From JANMEB01 sp041745295 (lineage in GTDB: Bacteria; Planctomycetota; Planctomycetia; Pirellulales; Pirellulaceae), in the NCBI GenBank assembly GCA_041745295.1, contig JBGTJE010000028.1, positions 98,601-162,600 of the forward strand: a stretch of DNA of 64,000 bases, in the 5' to 3' direction. This document shows positions 43,420-52,577 of the stretch, in pieces; positions within the stretch are counted from its first letter, which is position 1, and every line of letters starts with the position of its first letter. The notes under the pieces were generated by a model. That model was given only the letters and a program-made list of their open reading frames with translations. It had not been told where the DNA came from and did not search any database. A program made the translations under genes and the position numbers.

Positions 43420-45621
43420 ATGAAACAAAAACGATTGATTCAGATTTGCCTTTTGATCGCTGGCTTGGGTGCCGTGTACGTCGGGTATTTGTATTCAAAC
43501 GTTCAAAATGCCCAGGAGGGGCTGCGAGAAACGCCCGCCACTGCCGCGCGCGAAAGTTTGAAACGAGCGCATGGCGCAAATCTTCCGTCCCAGCCCAATT
43601 TCGTAGTCATCGTGTTGGATGACGCCGATGTCGGGATGTTCAGCGACGACTTACTGCTAGCCCATTTTCCAAACATCCGTCGCGTCGCGGCCGAGGGAAT
43701 TCGCTTTGACAATTGTCACGTGACAACTCCCATTTGCGCCCCATCTCGCGCGAGTTTTCTCCGTGGTCAATATGCGTACAACACCGGCGTTCGCGTTAAC
43801 GATCCGGCGGCGCCGCTTGCTAACGGCTTTTCGGGAAGCTTTTCGGAATACAAGAATCGCGGGATGGAGCGGGACGACATTAGCGTTTGGCTACAAGCGT
43901 TGGGTTATCGCACAATGCTCGTCGGAAAATACCTTCACCACAATTTTGATTTCCAAGTCCCGGCGGGCTGGGATGATTTCCGCTACTCTCTTGGAAACAA
44001 GTATTTTCGGACGGGGCGTTTTATTAATTCGGGAAATCCATCTCCGCGCGTTGCGATCTTGGGTGCGGATCGATATCGGACCCGCGTCGAAGCAGATGAT
44101 GCCGTCCAGCTCATCCGCGATGCGTCCCGAGACTTGCAGCCGTTTTTTCTCTATTTGACACCCATCGCTCCCCACGACGCCGATCGTCCGGACAAGCGAG
44201 TCGAACCAGTTTACCGCGACTCGTGGCTGAACTTACGACAAGCGATCACGCCCGATTTCAATGAAACGGACGTCAGCGACAAAACTTCCTTTGCGGACGT
44301 GCCGCTGATGACGGATGCACAGGTCGAGGGGGCACATCGGATGTTTCGCGATCGCATGTTGGCCGTTAAGTCGGTCGATGACATGGTCGGTCGCGTGCTT
44401 TCGACCCTTGAGGCGACCGGTGCGTTGGAGAATACCTACGTCATCTTCACATCGGACCATGGATTCCTCACCGGCCAACATCGGCTCTTCGGCAAATGCT
44501 TGCCGTACTCAAGGGCCACCAACGTACCGCTTTTCGTGCGCGGGCCCGGCATTGCCAAAGGCCAGGTCGCGCGCCATTTGATTGCCCACATTGACGTGGC
44601 CCCGACGCTGGTTGAGTTGGCGGGGGGAAAGGCCCCGTCGTTCGTCGACGGAAAGTCCTTTGCGCTGCTCTTGAAATCGCCCGAATCGCACGAGCCGAGC
44701 ACGTGGCGGGAACCCATCTTGATCGAGAGTTGGGAATCGGCAAAGTGGCTCGGGAAACCCTGGGTTCGTCCGTTTACTGCCTTAAGATCGTTTAACGAAC
44801 TCTATGTCCAATGGGCGGATGGCGGTACCGAATACTACCCCTTGGAGCTCGATCCATGGGAATTGGAAAACCAAGTCCACACATTGGACGCAGCGAAGCA
44901 GCAACTTTTTGCCGACACCATGCGGCAGATCAAGAATGTCGATGTGCCGCCAACCGCAACTGTCGTCTTACCCGAATACAAACTTTCCGCGAAAATCGCA
45001 ATGGACTCGGAAATGAGGGGATACGCCGACGATAACCAGTCGGTTGAGCGCGTCGACTTGGTAATACAAGACGCAGAGGGATCACGCTTTTGGAACGGCG
45101 TCCGTTGGCAATCGGAAAGCATACGCGTTCCCGCACGAATCAATCGTCCCGGCGGACTCCTGACGGAATGGCGCTATGAGTTGAAGCTTCACCAAGATCC
45201 ATTGCAACGAGTCCAGCGCGTCGCGATCTCGGCATTCGCAACCGATAGCGACGGCAACGAATCGCCGACGGTCAATACCCAATGGATCGACGTCGATTAT
45301 TACTGTCCCGAAACGGCGATCGAAAAGACCATCAACAATGGAGTTTTTGACCGCGAGGCACGAATCAAAGGAACGGCTTGGGACAACGTCAAACCTGAAT
45401 CGGTGCGCGTCACGTTGCGCGATATTCCCAACCAGCAATATTGGAACGGAAGTACCTGGACACCTCGTGCAGAATCCATCCAGTTGAACGTTTCCGACAA
45501 GGGTCGCTGGCATTACATATTGCCACTGCACTCGGGCCGATACGGGCTGTGGATCAACGCGGTCGATGCCGTAGGAAATATAGACCCCACGCCCGCGACG
45601 GCCGTGTTCGAGATTAGGTAA
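43420..45621 (+). CDS. Membrane-anchored sulfatase with C-terminal beta repeats
   Basis: Hydrolyses sulfate esters, probably of glycans. The 733 residues start with a signal or anchor helix (about 5-24). The type I sulfatase core shows NFVVIVLDDADVGMFSDD and CAPSR with Cys106, the residue oxidised to formylglycine. HVTTPICAPSRASFLRGQ, LVGKYLHH, TPIAPHDADR and TSDHGFLTGQHRLFGK also fit. After about residue 505 there are two repeats with the shared pattern R-F/Y-WNG-W (RFWNGVRWQ and QYWNGSTWT), each in a beta-rich domain. These may bind polysaccharide. It follows the capsule-type genes. No anaerobic maturase or FGE is in the window. Confidence 0.93.
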   Translation: MKQKRLIQICLLIAGLGAVYVGYLYSNVQNAQEGLRETPATAARESLKRAHGANLPSQPNFVVIVLDDADVGMFSDDLLLAHFPNIRRVAAEGIRFDNCHVTTPICAPSRASFLRGQYAYNTGVRVNDPAAPLANGFSGSFSEYKNRGMERDDISVWLQALGYRTMLVGKYLHHNFDFQVPAGWDDFRYSLGNKYFRTGRFINSGNPSPRVAILGADRYRTRVEADDAVQLIRDASRDLQPFFLYLTPIAPHDADRPDKRVEPVYRDSWLNLRQAITPDFNETDVSDKTSFADVPLMTDAQVEGAHRMFRDRMLAVKSVDDMVGRVLSTLEATGALENTYVIFTSDHGFLTGQHRLFGKCLPYSRATNVPLFVRGPGIAKGQVARHLIAHIDVAPTLVELAGGKAPSFVDGKSFALLLKSPESHEPSTWREPILIESWESAKWLGKPWVRPFTALRSFNELYVQWADGGTEYYPLELDPWELENQVHTLDAAKQQLFADTMRQIKNVDVPPTATVVLPEYKLSAKIAMDSEMRGYADDNQSVERVDLVIQDAEGSRFWNGVRWQSESIRVPARINRPGGLLTEWRYELKLHQDPLQRVQRVAISAFATDSDGNESPTVNTQWIDVDYYCPETAIEKTINNGVFDREARIKGTAWDNVKPESVRVTLRDIPNQQYWNGSTWTPRAESIQLNVSDKGRWHYILPLHSGRYGLWINAVDAVGNIDPTPATAVFEIR

Positions 45622-45783
45622 TGACCGGCTCAGTAGAAAAGTGTAACTCGCCAGAGAATCATGAGGTTTAGCGGCGACCTAACCCTGCCCCCCGTTCGTG
45701 ACCAAACAAAAAACAAGGTCTGACCCCCTTGGATGGACCCTTGGACGTGCAGAACTCCAGCTAAACCAATTGGGGAAAAGTCG

Positions 45784-46044
45784 TTACGATTTTTCTGGAG
45801 CATCATAGCTTTCCCAGATTATCGCACCATTAAGTTTAATTAGTAACTTGCAGCCTATGTTGCCATACAAAACGACTCCTTCCTCAATCGCTTCGATTTC
45901 AAGCCGACCATCATCCGTGCCCGGTTCTTGCTCAATCGTAATTGTTGTTTTAGTCTCCAAATCCAGTTCCTCTGCCCACGGTTCGAGATACAAGCGTAAT
46001 GGGGAACTGCGTGAGTTGGACAAATGAAGCATGGTCGTAGTCAT
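45784..46044 (-). CDS. Small hypothetical protein
   Basis: An 86-residue acidic protein: LRLYLEPWAEELDLETKTTI, then a Glu/Asp-rich stretch and EGVVLYGNIGCKLLIKLNGAIIWE. The strand pattern is coding-like, but I recognise no family. Its ATG overlaps the TGA of a possible tiny upstream frame. The surrounding 45622-45783 and 46155-46396 segments hold no gene that I can support. Confidence 0.55.
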   Translation of the reverse strand: MTTTMLHLSNSRSSPLRLYLEPWAEELDLETKTTITIEQEPGTDDGRLEIEAIEEGVVLYGNIGCKLLIKLNGAIIWESYDAPEKS

Positions 46045-46154
46045 AGCCGTACCTTTTCAAGTAGCTCCAAAATCCGCTCCATGAGTTTGATCCCTTCAGT
46101 CGCTGTTGCGGCACAACTCTCCGAATGAATCGCCTTCTTGAATTTGAGCGTCAA
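46041..46154 (-). CDS. Possible tiny frame upstream of the small hypothetical gene
   Basis: A 37-codon minus-strand frame from a TTG (LTLKFKKAIHSESCAATATE then GIKLMERILELLEKVRL) ends at a TGA overlapping the next ATG as ATGA. Composition is coding-like and the overlap is suggestive, but the reading frame is closed just upstream by a TGA. It could be the remnant of a longer gene. Confidence 0.25.
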   Translation of the reverse strand: MTLKFKKAIHSESCAATATEGIKLMERILELLEKVRL

Positions 46155-46396
46155 CTTTGGGCTTCAGACCTTGTTTTTGTTTTTCGAACCCGATGCGATT
46201 CGAGGAAATCTAAGCACATCGCCAAAGCGGTTTCTGGGCGACAGCCTCAATCGATGCGAACGCAGGCTGCTAACGCTTTTTGCTCGGGTTAACCGCGAAT
46301 CTAGGGAAAATCAGCGCAACGTCGCCATCGGGGAACGTAGCGTGAGCCTACCGGGAGTGCGACTGTCGCCGTGATCGAGCGCGGCAAGTCGAGCGA

Positions 46397-48277
46397 TTAT
46401 TTCCCGCCGTCTTCGCGTCGGAAGGATTCGGACTTGGTTGCGCCTCCCGCGCCGTCGAAACCAAATGAGACTTCGACTTCTTCGGACGACACCAGCTTGG
46501 CTCTTACCCGGAACATGATCACGTCATCGTGTTCAATTCCAAGAGACAATTCGCCATTTGAATCCAGTCCCTCGGGAAGCCATTTCAAACCTTTATAGTT
46601 GGCCAAGAAACCACCTTTTTGCCGCGGCTTAAGTCCCAAAGTTCCATCCTTGGAAAACTCGAATTCGGCAATTTGGGAAGTCAGATTCTCGAAATCGACG
46701 GCGATTTCGGCTTTCTCTTCGCCAGCGTCATCGTTGGCATCGTCGCCTTCGGCTTGTTCTTTCTTGTTAGAGCTCTTTTCTTCGGTTCGAACCCAGCGGC
46801 CGATCAAGGGCTGAGATGCTTCGGCGAGTTTAGCCTGTTTTGTCTTTTGTTCGACCAGGGCCTCGGACGCTTCGCTATTGGGCACCAAAATGCAAATCTG
46901 GTTCTTGTCCTGATATTGAATGTAGTAGCGATCGCGCGCGGAGTCAAAACCGAGCGCCACGTGCTTGCAACCGGCGCCGATGCGAGCCCGGCCAACGTAC
47001 GCGACAAGCTTGCCTGCGGCGTCAAATCGTTTGATTTTGCCGATGCTCGATTCGGCGGTGAGCATGTCGCCGTTCTTGGCACAGCAAACGTTCATCGGAT
47101 TGCAGCAACTGCCGAAGCCGTTGTCGTTTTTCGCAGCGCGCTTGCCAAACGAATCGATTTTTTCACCGTCGATGTCATACACGGTGACGCAAAATTTGGT
47201 GTTGTCTGCGACGTAGAAGTGTTCTTCGTCGGCCTCGACGTCCATTTGGCCACAGCATCCCGAGACTTGCGGAATCAGTTCTTTGGGATTCTCAAAATTC
47301 GTGTCCACGCGCCATATCGCGTACGCGAAACCCGACTTTGCCGCCGTCGTGAGAAAGACGTAATTTGGCGTTGCACAAAGCGATGGCACGCGGAATTTCG
47401 ACGAGATCAAATGGTCGGCCAGCGCGGGGTCGAGTGATTCAGGCACAGAGAATTGACTAATGCTTTCCAACTGCTGCTGGAACGATTTAAGTTGCGCGAC
47501 TTGGAGCTTGGTCCGATCGGCCTCCTCGACTTCCTCGATCTTGCCGATCTTTTCCGTCAATTGTTCCTTTTGCTTGGCGAAACTCTCAACGGTTTGCTCC
47601 ATTTGTTTCTTGTAATCTTCAAGGGCTTCCTTTTTCAGGGCTTCGATATCTTTCCCTGCCATGTTCGGGGTTTCGGACATTTGCAATATCTTGCCGGCGG
47701 TCGTCATTTTGCAGACTTTTCCCTCGCCCGCGACGTAAACGGTGTTCGATGGATCGAGGTCGATTGCGGTTGGCGAAAAGGGAACTGCGATCTGGCGGAT
47801 CAGCTCTTTGTCTGGACTGTAAACCATGACGTATCCTTTGGCAGTCGGAGCTGCGTCGGTCGACGCTGAGTCGGCATCCTCCGCCGACTCTGTCTCCGCG
47901 GTCGTGCCACGGCCTTTTTGTGCAATGCTGACACACGCCCAAATATTTCCTTGGTCGTCGAGTTCGAACGTATTCAATTGGACCGCTTCGCCATCGAGCT
48001 TCGGCTTGAGCGAGTCGACTTCTTGGTGCGTGGCTTCGAGTTCGGCGGTCATACCGTCGTCCTTGGCCGCTTCGGCATCGTCGTCATCGTCTGCCGTATC
48101 CTGTTCCTTTGCCGATGCTTCTTCGGCGGAATCATCTTGATTCGGCTGCAAAGGAATCGCAAAGGTTTCCTCCTGAACGGTATCTTCCGAGTCTTTTGAT
48201 TGGGCGGCAGTTGTCGCCGCGAGAAAGAAAAGCGGAACAAGAATCGTCAAGGCTGCCACCGACAATCGACAACGCAT
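46397..48277 (-). CDS. Exported beta-propeller protein (NHL/6-bladed type)
   Basis: A 626-residue secreted protein. The ATG at 48277 has GGAG seven bases upstream. A signal peptide (LSVAALTILVPLFFLAATTAAQ) is followed by an acidic Asp/Glu/Ala segment. The central part has blades with FELDDQGNIWACVSIA, YSPDKELIRQIAVPFSPTAI, VYVAGEGKVCKMT, FYVADNTKFCVTVYDIDGE and MLTAESSIGKIKRFDAAGKL. A coiled-coil-like insert (about 235-285, KKQMEQTVESFAKQKEQLTE) lies inside. CC pairs (SGCCGQM, GSCCNPMNVCC) stand out. Function unknown; possibly a scaffold or a cofactor-bearing surface protein. Confidence 0.83.
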   Translation of the reverse strand: MRCRLSVAALTILVPLFFLAATTAAQSKDSEDTVQEETFAIPLQPNQDDSAEEASAKEQDTADDDDDAEAAKDDGMTAELEATHQEVDSLKPKLDGEAVQLNTFELDDQGNIWACVSIAQKGRGTTAETESAEDADSASTDAAPTAKGYVMVYSPDKELIRQIAVPFSPTAIDLDPSNTVYVAGEGKVCKMTTAGKILQMSETPNMAGKDIEALKKEALEDYKKQMEQTVESFAKQKEQLTEKIGKIEEVEEADRTKLQVAQLKSFQQQLESISQFSVPESLDPALADHLISSKFRVPSLCATPNYVFLTTAAKSGFAYAIWRVDTNFENPKELIPQVSGCCGQMDVEADEEHFYVADNTKFCVTVYDIDGEKIDSFGKRAAKNDNGFGSCCNPMNVCCAKNGDMLTAESSIGKIKRFDAAGKLVAYVGRARIGAGCKHVALGFDSARDRYYIQYQDKNQICILVPNSEASEALVEQKTKQAKLAEASQPLIGRWVRTEEKSSNKKEQAEGDDANDDAGEEKAEIAVDFENLTSQIAEFEFSKDGTLGLKPRQKGGFLANYKGLKWLPEGLDSNGELSLGIEHDDVIMFRVRAKLVSSEEVEVSFGFDGAGGATKSESFRREDGGK

Positions 48278-48562
48278 GGTTGATCTCCAGATGACCTTCA
48301 TCGTTCAAGGTTGTGGATACAACCTGAACCTCAATCGCAGACCGTTGCCCAAGATTCTGTCCGTTTCGCTACCTCAAGTCAACTGAGCAAGCGGGATGTG
48401 GTGTGGGCTTTTGCCGTGCATTTGCCCGCAGTGTTCGGAATTTACATTGCATACGAAAATGGGTTTCTGCTGTTCCTTCGCTTGCGCGTTTTGATGTTGC
48501 GGTATTTCTGTTCCTTCTCCCCGAAATTCAACGAACGAACGAGCTGAAGAATCCCCAAGCGT

Positions 48563-49318
48563 TTACGAGGTCCTGTGTAGCGGCGAAAACCAACGAATCG
48601 GATCAACGCGATAGAAATCGGCAAGGAGTTCGAAGAGCAAAGGATGGTGTCGCCGCAAGCCTTCGGGTTGCATGAAGAATCGCTCCGAGGCGACCGAGAA
48701 AAACTCGGTATCGTCGCTGGAAGCATAGTCCCCCAGAAATGTGCTTTCGCCGTTCTGGATGGCCCGCGCGAGTCGCTCGTATTCGGTCGTCATGGCAGTA
48801 TGCCAACGATCGGCCAGCTCGCGGCTCGTCAGAAAAGGGGTACCGTTCACGTAGCCATCCATTTCGTCCAGTTGATGGGCGAATTCGTGGATGACCAAAT
48901 TGTCATCCGAGGTTGGATCGCTCCCTTCGGCGAGCACCTGATCCCAAGACAAAATCACCGGTCCTCGATGGTGTGATTGCCCCTCGAATCGCCCGTGCTC
49001 GCCCGGAATTCGAAAACTCGTCGGGTAGACCAAAATCGTTTGCACGGCGCGAAAGAAATCATGTTCGATTCCCAAGAGCATCAAGCAGGCCTGGCCGGCG
49101 ATCGTCACCTTCATTTCGTCGGAGATCGCCAGTCCTCCGCAGCCCTCCCAGTACTTTTCTGCTACGAAAATGCGCACCCCGGCCCGCAGGCTGGCGCGTT
49201 CTGATTCGCTCATCAAGCGATAGTGCAGTACATTTCGGTCCAGCCATTGCTTCCAAGGCTCGGGGAAAGGCTTGGCGAGTAACCGCTGCCGCCGATTCTT
49301 TAGCAACCAAGGAAACAT
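48563..49318 (-). CDS. mtfA: MtfA-family zinc-dependent peptidase
   Basis: A 251-residue cytoplasmic metallopeptidase of the MtfA family, which in E. coli binds the regulator Mlc and links to glucose-PTS control. Seen: LSWDQVLAEG, the zinc motif VIHEFAHQLDEMDG, then WHTAMTTEYERLARAIQNGE, then DDTEFFSVASERFF with a Glu that can complete the zinc site. The N-terminal half has ISDEMKVTIAGQACLMLLGI. Whether an Mlc-like partner exists in this organism is not shown. It stands alone. Confidence 0.9.
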   Translation of the reverse strand: MFPWLLKNRRQRLLAKPFPEPWKQWLDRNVLHYRLMSESERASLRAGVRIFVAEKYWEGCGGLAISDEMKVTIAGQACLMLLGIEHDFFRAVQTILVYPTSFRIPGEHGRFEGQSHHRGPVILSWDQVLAEGSDPTSDDNLVIHEFAHQLDEMDGYVNGTPFLTSRELADRWHTAMTTEYERLARAIQNGESTFLGDYASSDDTEFFSVASERFFMQPEGLRRHHPLLFELLADFYRVDPIRWFSPLHRTS

Positions 49319-49401
49319 GGAAAATCACTCGAACCAATCGTTTTAAAACGAGCTGATAGCATTCTAGACAGGATGGCTTACACGGCATTGCACAAAAAAG
49401 A

Positions 49402-49467
49402 CACTGGCAGAGCCAGTGGCACACGGAAAGCAGCCCTAATTCTTGTGTGCCACTGGCTCTGCCAGTG
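49402..49467. repeat. Two inverted copies of GTGTGCCACTGGCTCTGCCAGTG
   Basis: CACTGGCAGAGCCAGTGGCA plus CAC (49402-49424) faces GTGTGCCACTGGCTCTGCCA plus GTG (49445-49467). Each 23-bp word is itself palindromic; together they can form a longer hairpin. They lie in the 304-bp gap between mtfA and pseB. The same word occurs at 2916. Confidence 0.7.
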
Positions 49468-49622
49468 CCTGATTTCGCTTTATCGCAAAATGCATGCTTA
49501 GGCGGACAAATATTGAGGCGAGGTTGAGCTGCGGGAGGATTTTCAGATTCGTGTTGTCGATTTGGCGAGGATGGATTACGGTGATTTGACCGTCAAGGAA
49601 TCTTCTACGCGAGGGAACACGG

Positions 49623-50666
49623 ATGTTCTGGCTCAAGGATCGAACCGTCCTAATTACGGGTGGCACCGGCTCGTTTGGCAAATCGTGTGCGGCGCATTTA
49701 CTGGCCCACGCGCGTTTGAAGCGGCTGATCATCTTTAGTCGCGACGAGCAAAAACATGTCGCGATGCAGCGACAAAACTTTTCCGCGGACAAGTACCCGC
49801 AGATCCGCTATTTCGTCGGCGACGTTCGCGATTCCGAGCGATTGCGGCGGGCCCTCCGCGGGGTCGACTTCGTCGTTCATGCTGCAGCGATGAAGCACGT
49901 CGATATGGCGGAGTATAATCCGCAAGAGTGCATTCACACCAACATCGGCGGCGCAGAGAACTTGATCAATGCTTGTTTGGACAGCCAAGTCCAAAAGGTG
50001 GTCGCCCTTTCGACGGACAAGGCGGCCAATCCGATCAATCTCTACGGTGCGACGAAGCTTTGTAGCGACAAGCTCTTCGTCGCGGCCAATTCGTTGGCTG
50101 GCGAAACGGGAACGCGCTTTGCCGTGGTTCGCTATGGCAACGTACTCGGCTCCAATGGTTCCGTCGTCCCCTTCTTTCAACAACAGCGATCGTTCGGCGT
50201 ACTTCCCATCACGCATCCCGAGATGACGCGGTTCATCATCACATTGGACCAGGGAGTCGAATTTGTGCTCAAGTCCTTTGAACGAATGGCCGGCGGCGAA
50301 GTTTTCGTTCCCAAGATACCCAGCACGACCATTCTGGAGATCGCGCGGGCGGTCGCCCCGGATTGTGAAACGAAAATTGTCGGCATTCGGCCGGGCGAGA
50401 AACTCCACGAATGCATGGTACCCGTCGATGAAGCTCGGCAGACGCTGGAATTCGATGACCATTTCGTGATTCAGCCCGTCCGCCGAAGCTGGACGCGGCA
50501 GGTTCCGGCGTATATCGCACAAGGCCGACCTTGTCTCGAAGGTTTCAGCTACTCCAGCGACACCAATGAACATTGGCTGACCAACGCGGACTTAGTTCGC
50601 ATGATCGAAATGACGTGCCCGTCCGAAAACGGTACGGCCCCGCGCCCACTATTGCATGCAGCGTAG
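49623..50666 (+). CDS. pseB: UDP-N-acetylglucosamine 4,6-dehydratase (inverting)
   Basis: First enzyme of the pseudaminic acid route; it makes UDP-2-acetamido-2,6-dideoxy-beta-L-arabino-hexos-4-ulose. The 347 residues have the NAD-binding VLITGGTGSFGKSCA near the start, FSRDEQKHVAMQRQ, the catalytic AAAMKHVDMAEYNP motif (Met-Lys in place of Tyr-x3-Lys, as in PseB/FlaA1), and STDKAANPINLYGATK. The start has GAGGGAA a few bases before it. It opens a five-gene operon with pseC, spsF, pseG-pseH and pseI. Confidence 0.95.
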   Translation: MFWLKDRTVLITGGTGSFGKSCAAHLLAHARLKRLIIFSRDEQKHVAMQRQNFSADKYPQIRYFVGDVRDSERLRRALRGVDFVVHAAAMKHVDMAEYNPQECIHTNIGGAENLINACLDSQVQKVVALSTDKAANPINLYGATKLCSDKLFVAANSLAGETGTRFAVVRYGNVLGSNGSVVPFFQQQRSFGVLPITHPEMTRFIITLDQGVEFVLKSFERMAGGEVFVPKIPSTTILEIARAVAPDCETKIVGIRPGEKLHECMVPVDEARQTLEFDDHFVIQPVRRSWTRQVPAYIAQGRPCLEGFSYSSDTNEHWLTNADLVRMIEMTCPSENGTAPRPLLHAA

Positions 50667-50691
50667 TCCCAAGTCCCGCAAGGAAGCGCTC

Positions 50692-51846
50692 ATGTCCCAA
50701 CTCCCCTACGGCAGGCATTCGGTCGATGAGTCGGATGTTCAAGCAGTCGTCGATGTTTTGCATTCCGACTGGCTGACAACTGGTCCCAAAGTCGGCGAAC
50801 TGGAAGCGGCGCTAACTGAGTATCTTGGCGCTCCGCACGTCTTAGCGGTCAATAGCGGGACGGCTGCGCTGCACTGCGCGATGCACGCAATCGGGATCGG
50901 GCCTGGGGACGAAGTCATCGTTCCCGCGATGACGTTTGCCGCGACATCGAACGCGGTCTTGTATCAGCGCGGCACGCCGATTTTTGCCGATGTGCGGCCA
51001 GAAACACTCCTCTTGGACCTCGCCGATGTACAAACGAAGATCACGCCGCGAACGCGGGCGATCATCGCCGTCGATTATGCCGGAGCGGCTTGCGATTACA
51101 GCGCGCTGCGAGAATTGGCAGGCCAAAATCGGCTCACGTTGGTGGCTGACGCCTGCCATTCGCTGGGCGGTTCTTTGTGCGGTGAAAAAATTGGCACGCT
51201 CGCGGACCTTAGTTGCTTTAGCCTGCATCCCGTCAAGCCAATTACGAGTGGTGAAGGCGGCTTTGTCGCGACCGCAAACCCATTCTTTGCTAAACGGATC
51301 CGCAGTTTTCGCAACCACGGCATCGACTTGGACTTTCGCCAGCGCCAAATCGCCGGAAGTTGGAAGTACTCGATGTGCGAATTGGGGTTCAACTATCGCT
51401 TGAGCGATATCCATTGCGCGCTGGCGCTGAGCCAATTGAAGAAGCTGGATCGCTGGGTGGAACGGCGTCAGCATTTGGCCAAACTTTACGATGAGCGATT
51501 GGCCAGCCAACGTTTCGCACAGCCGCTCGAACGGAGATCGTTGTCCGAACACGCCATGCATCTCTATGTCGTCCGTTGGAATCGAGCCCATTGTGGCGTC
51601 GATCGAGACGCGGCGCTGGCCTGGCTGCGCGGTCAAGGTGTCGGCGTCAACGTTCACTATTTGCCGGTTTACTTGCATCCGTATTATCAAAAGCGATTAC
51701 AGCTGCCTGCGGGATTGTGCCCGGTCGCAGAAAAGGCGAGTACTGAAATCCTTTCGCTGCCGATCTTCCCCGCATTGTCTGACTTGCACGTAGACGAGGT
51801 CGTAAAAAAACTTGAAGAATGTCAACGCTGGGCGAAAGTCGCATGA
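50692..51846 (+). CDS. pseC: UDP-4-amino-4,6-dideoxy-N-acetyl-beta-L-altrosamine transaminase
   Basis: PLP-dependent DegT/DnrJ/EryC1-type aminotransferase, second step of the pseudaminic acid route. The 384 residues have SDWLTTGPKVGELEAAL, NSGTAALHCAMHAIGIGPGD, VADACHSLGGS, and the PLP-Lys motif FSLHPVKPITSGEGGF. NYRLSDIHCALALSQLKKLD follows, typical of the family. ATG at 50692; a second in-frame ATG lies 12 codons upstream, overlapping pseB. Its stop overlaps the spsF start (ATGA), so translation is coupled. Confidence 0.95.
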   Translation: MSQLPYGRHSVDESDVQAVVDVLHSDWLTTGPKVGELEAALTEYLGAPHVLAVNSGTAALHCAMHAIGIGPGDEVIVPAMTFAATSNAVLYQRGTPIFADVRPETLLLDLADVQTKITPRTRAIIAVDYAGAACDYSALRELAGQNRLTLVADACHSLGGSLCGEKIGTLADLSCFSLHPVKPITSGEGGFVATANPFFAKRIRSFRNHGIDLDFRQRQIAGSWKYSMCELGFNYRLSDIHCALALSQLKKLDRWVERRQHLAKLYDERLASQRFAQPLERRSLSEHAMHLYVVRWNRAHCGVDRDAALAWLRGQGVGVNVHYLPVYLHPYYQKRLQLPAGLCPVAEKASTEILSLPIFPALSDLHVDEVVKKLEECQRWAKVA

Positions 51847-52577
51847 ACCAGCGCAACACGGTATGCATTGTTCAAGCCCGCATGGGCAGTAGTCGCTTGC
51901 CCGGCAAGGTCCTGTGCGACTTGGGCGGCCGTCCCATGCTCGACCAAATTCTACGCCGCTTGCGGCGATCGCAAACGCTCGACCGCATCGTCGTGGCGAC
52001 TTCGGACTTGCCGCAGGATCGGCCGATCGTCGAACGCTGCGACTCGCAGAAATATGACTGTTTTACTGGTAGTCACGAAGATGTGCTCGATCGATTTACC
52101 AGGGCAGCCGAATCGTTCGCCGCCGACTTGATCGTGCGGATCACGGCGGATTGTCCTTTGATCGATCCGTCCGTTGTCGATGCGACCGTTGCGATGATTC
52201 AGGCGGATGCGACGTTGAATTGCGCCAGTAATTTTTTCCCACGGCGCACGTTTCCCAGGGGATTGGACGTCGAAGTTGTGACTCGGTCCACGCTTGAACA
52301 GATTGACCGTTCAACGACCGACCCGCGCGTTCGCGAACACGTCACGCTGGCGATTTACGAGAACTCCACGAGCTTTCGGATCGGTTCGGTGATCAGCGAT
52401 CAAGACTGGTCGGGCTTGCGTTGGACCGTCGACGAAGCAGCGGATCTTAAACTCGTGCAAGCAATGTACGCGACCTTCGGTGAACGAAACTTTACTTGGC
52501 GCGATTGCCTATTTGCGTATCGGCATCATCCGCAATGGCGCGAACTCAATTCCCATATTTCCCAAAAGGTAGCTTGA
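51843..52577 (+). CDS. spsF: SpsF-type cytidylyltransferase
   Basis: A 244-residue nucleotidyltransferase with VCIVQARMGSSRLPGKVLCD at the start, the MGSSRLPGK motif of the SpsF (COG1861) group. Then RIVVATSDLPQDRPIVERC, DCFTGSHEDVLDRFTRAA and VRITADCPLIDP. Its place fits the CMP-activation step of pseudaminic acid, usually done by PseF (a NeuA-type enzyme). Such a role here is an inference from its position. It overlaps pseC by four bases and is immediately followed by the pseG-pseH fusion. Confidence 0.88.
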   Translation: MNQRNTVCIVQARMGSSRLPGKVLCDLGGRPMLDQILRRLRRSQTLDRIVVATSDLPQDRPIVERCDSQKYDCFTGSHEDVLDRFTRAAESFAADLIVRITADCPLIDPSVVDATVAMIQADATLNCASNFFPRRTFPRGLDVEVVTRSTLEQIDRSTTDPRVREHVTLAIYENSTSFRIGSVISDQDWSGLRWTVDEAADLKLVQAMYATFGERNFTWRDCLFAYRHHPQWRELNSHISQKVA

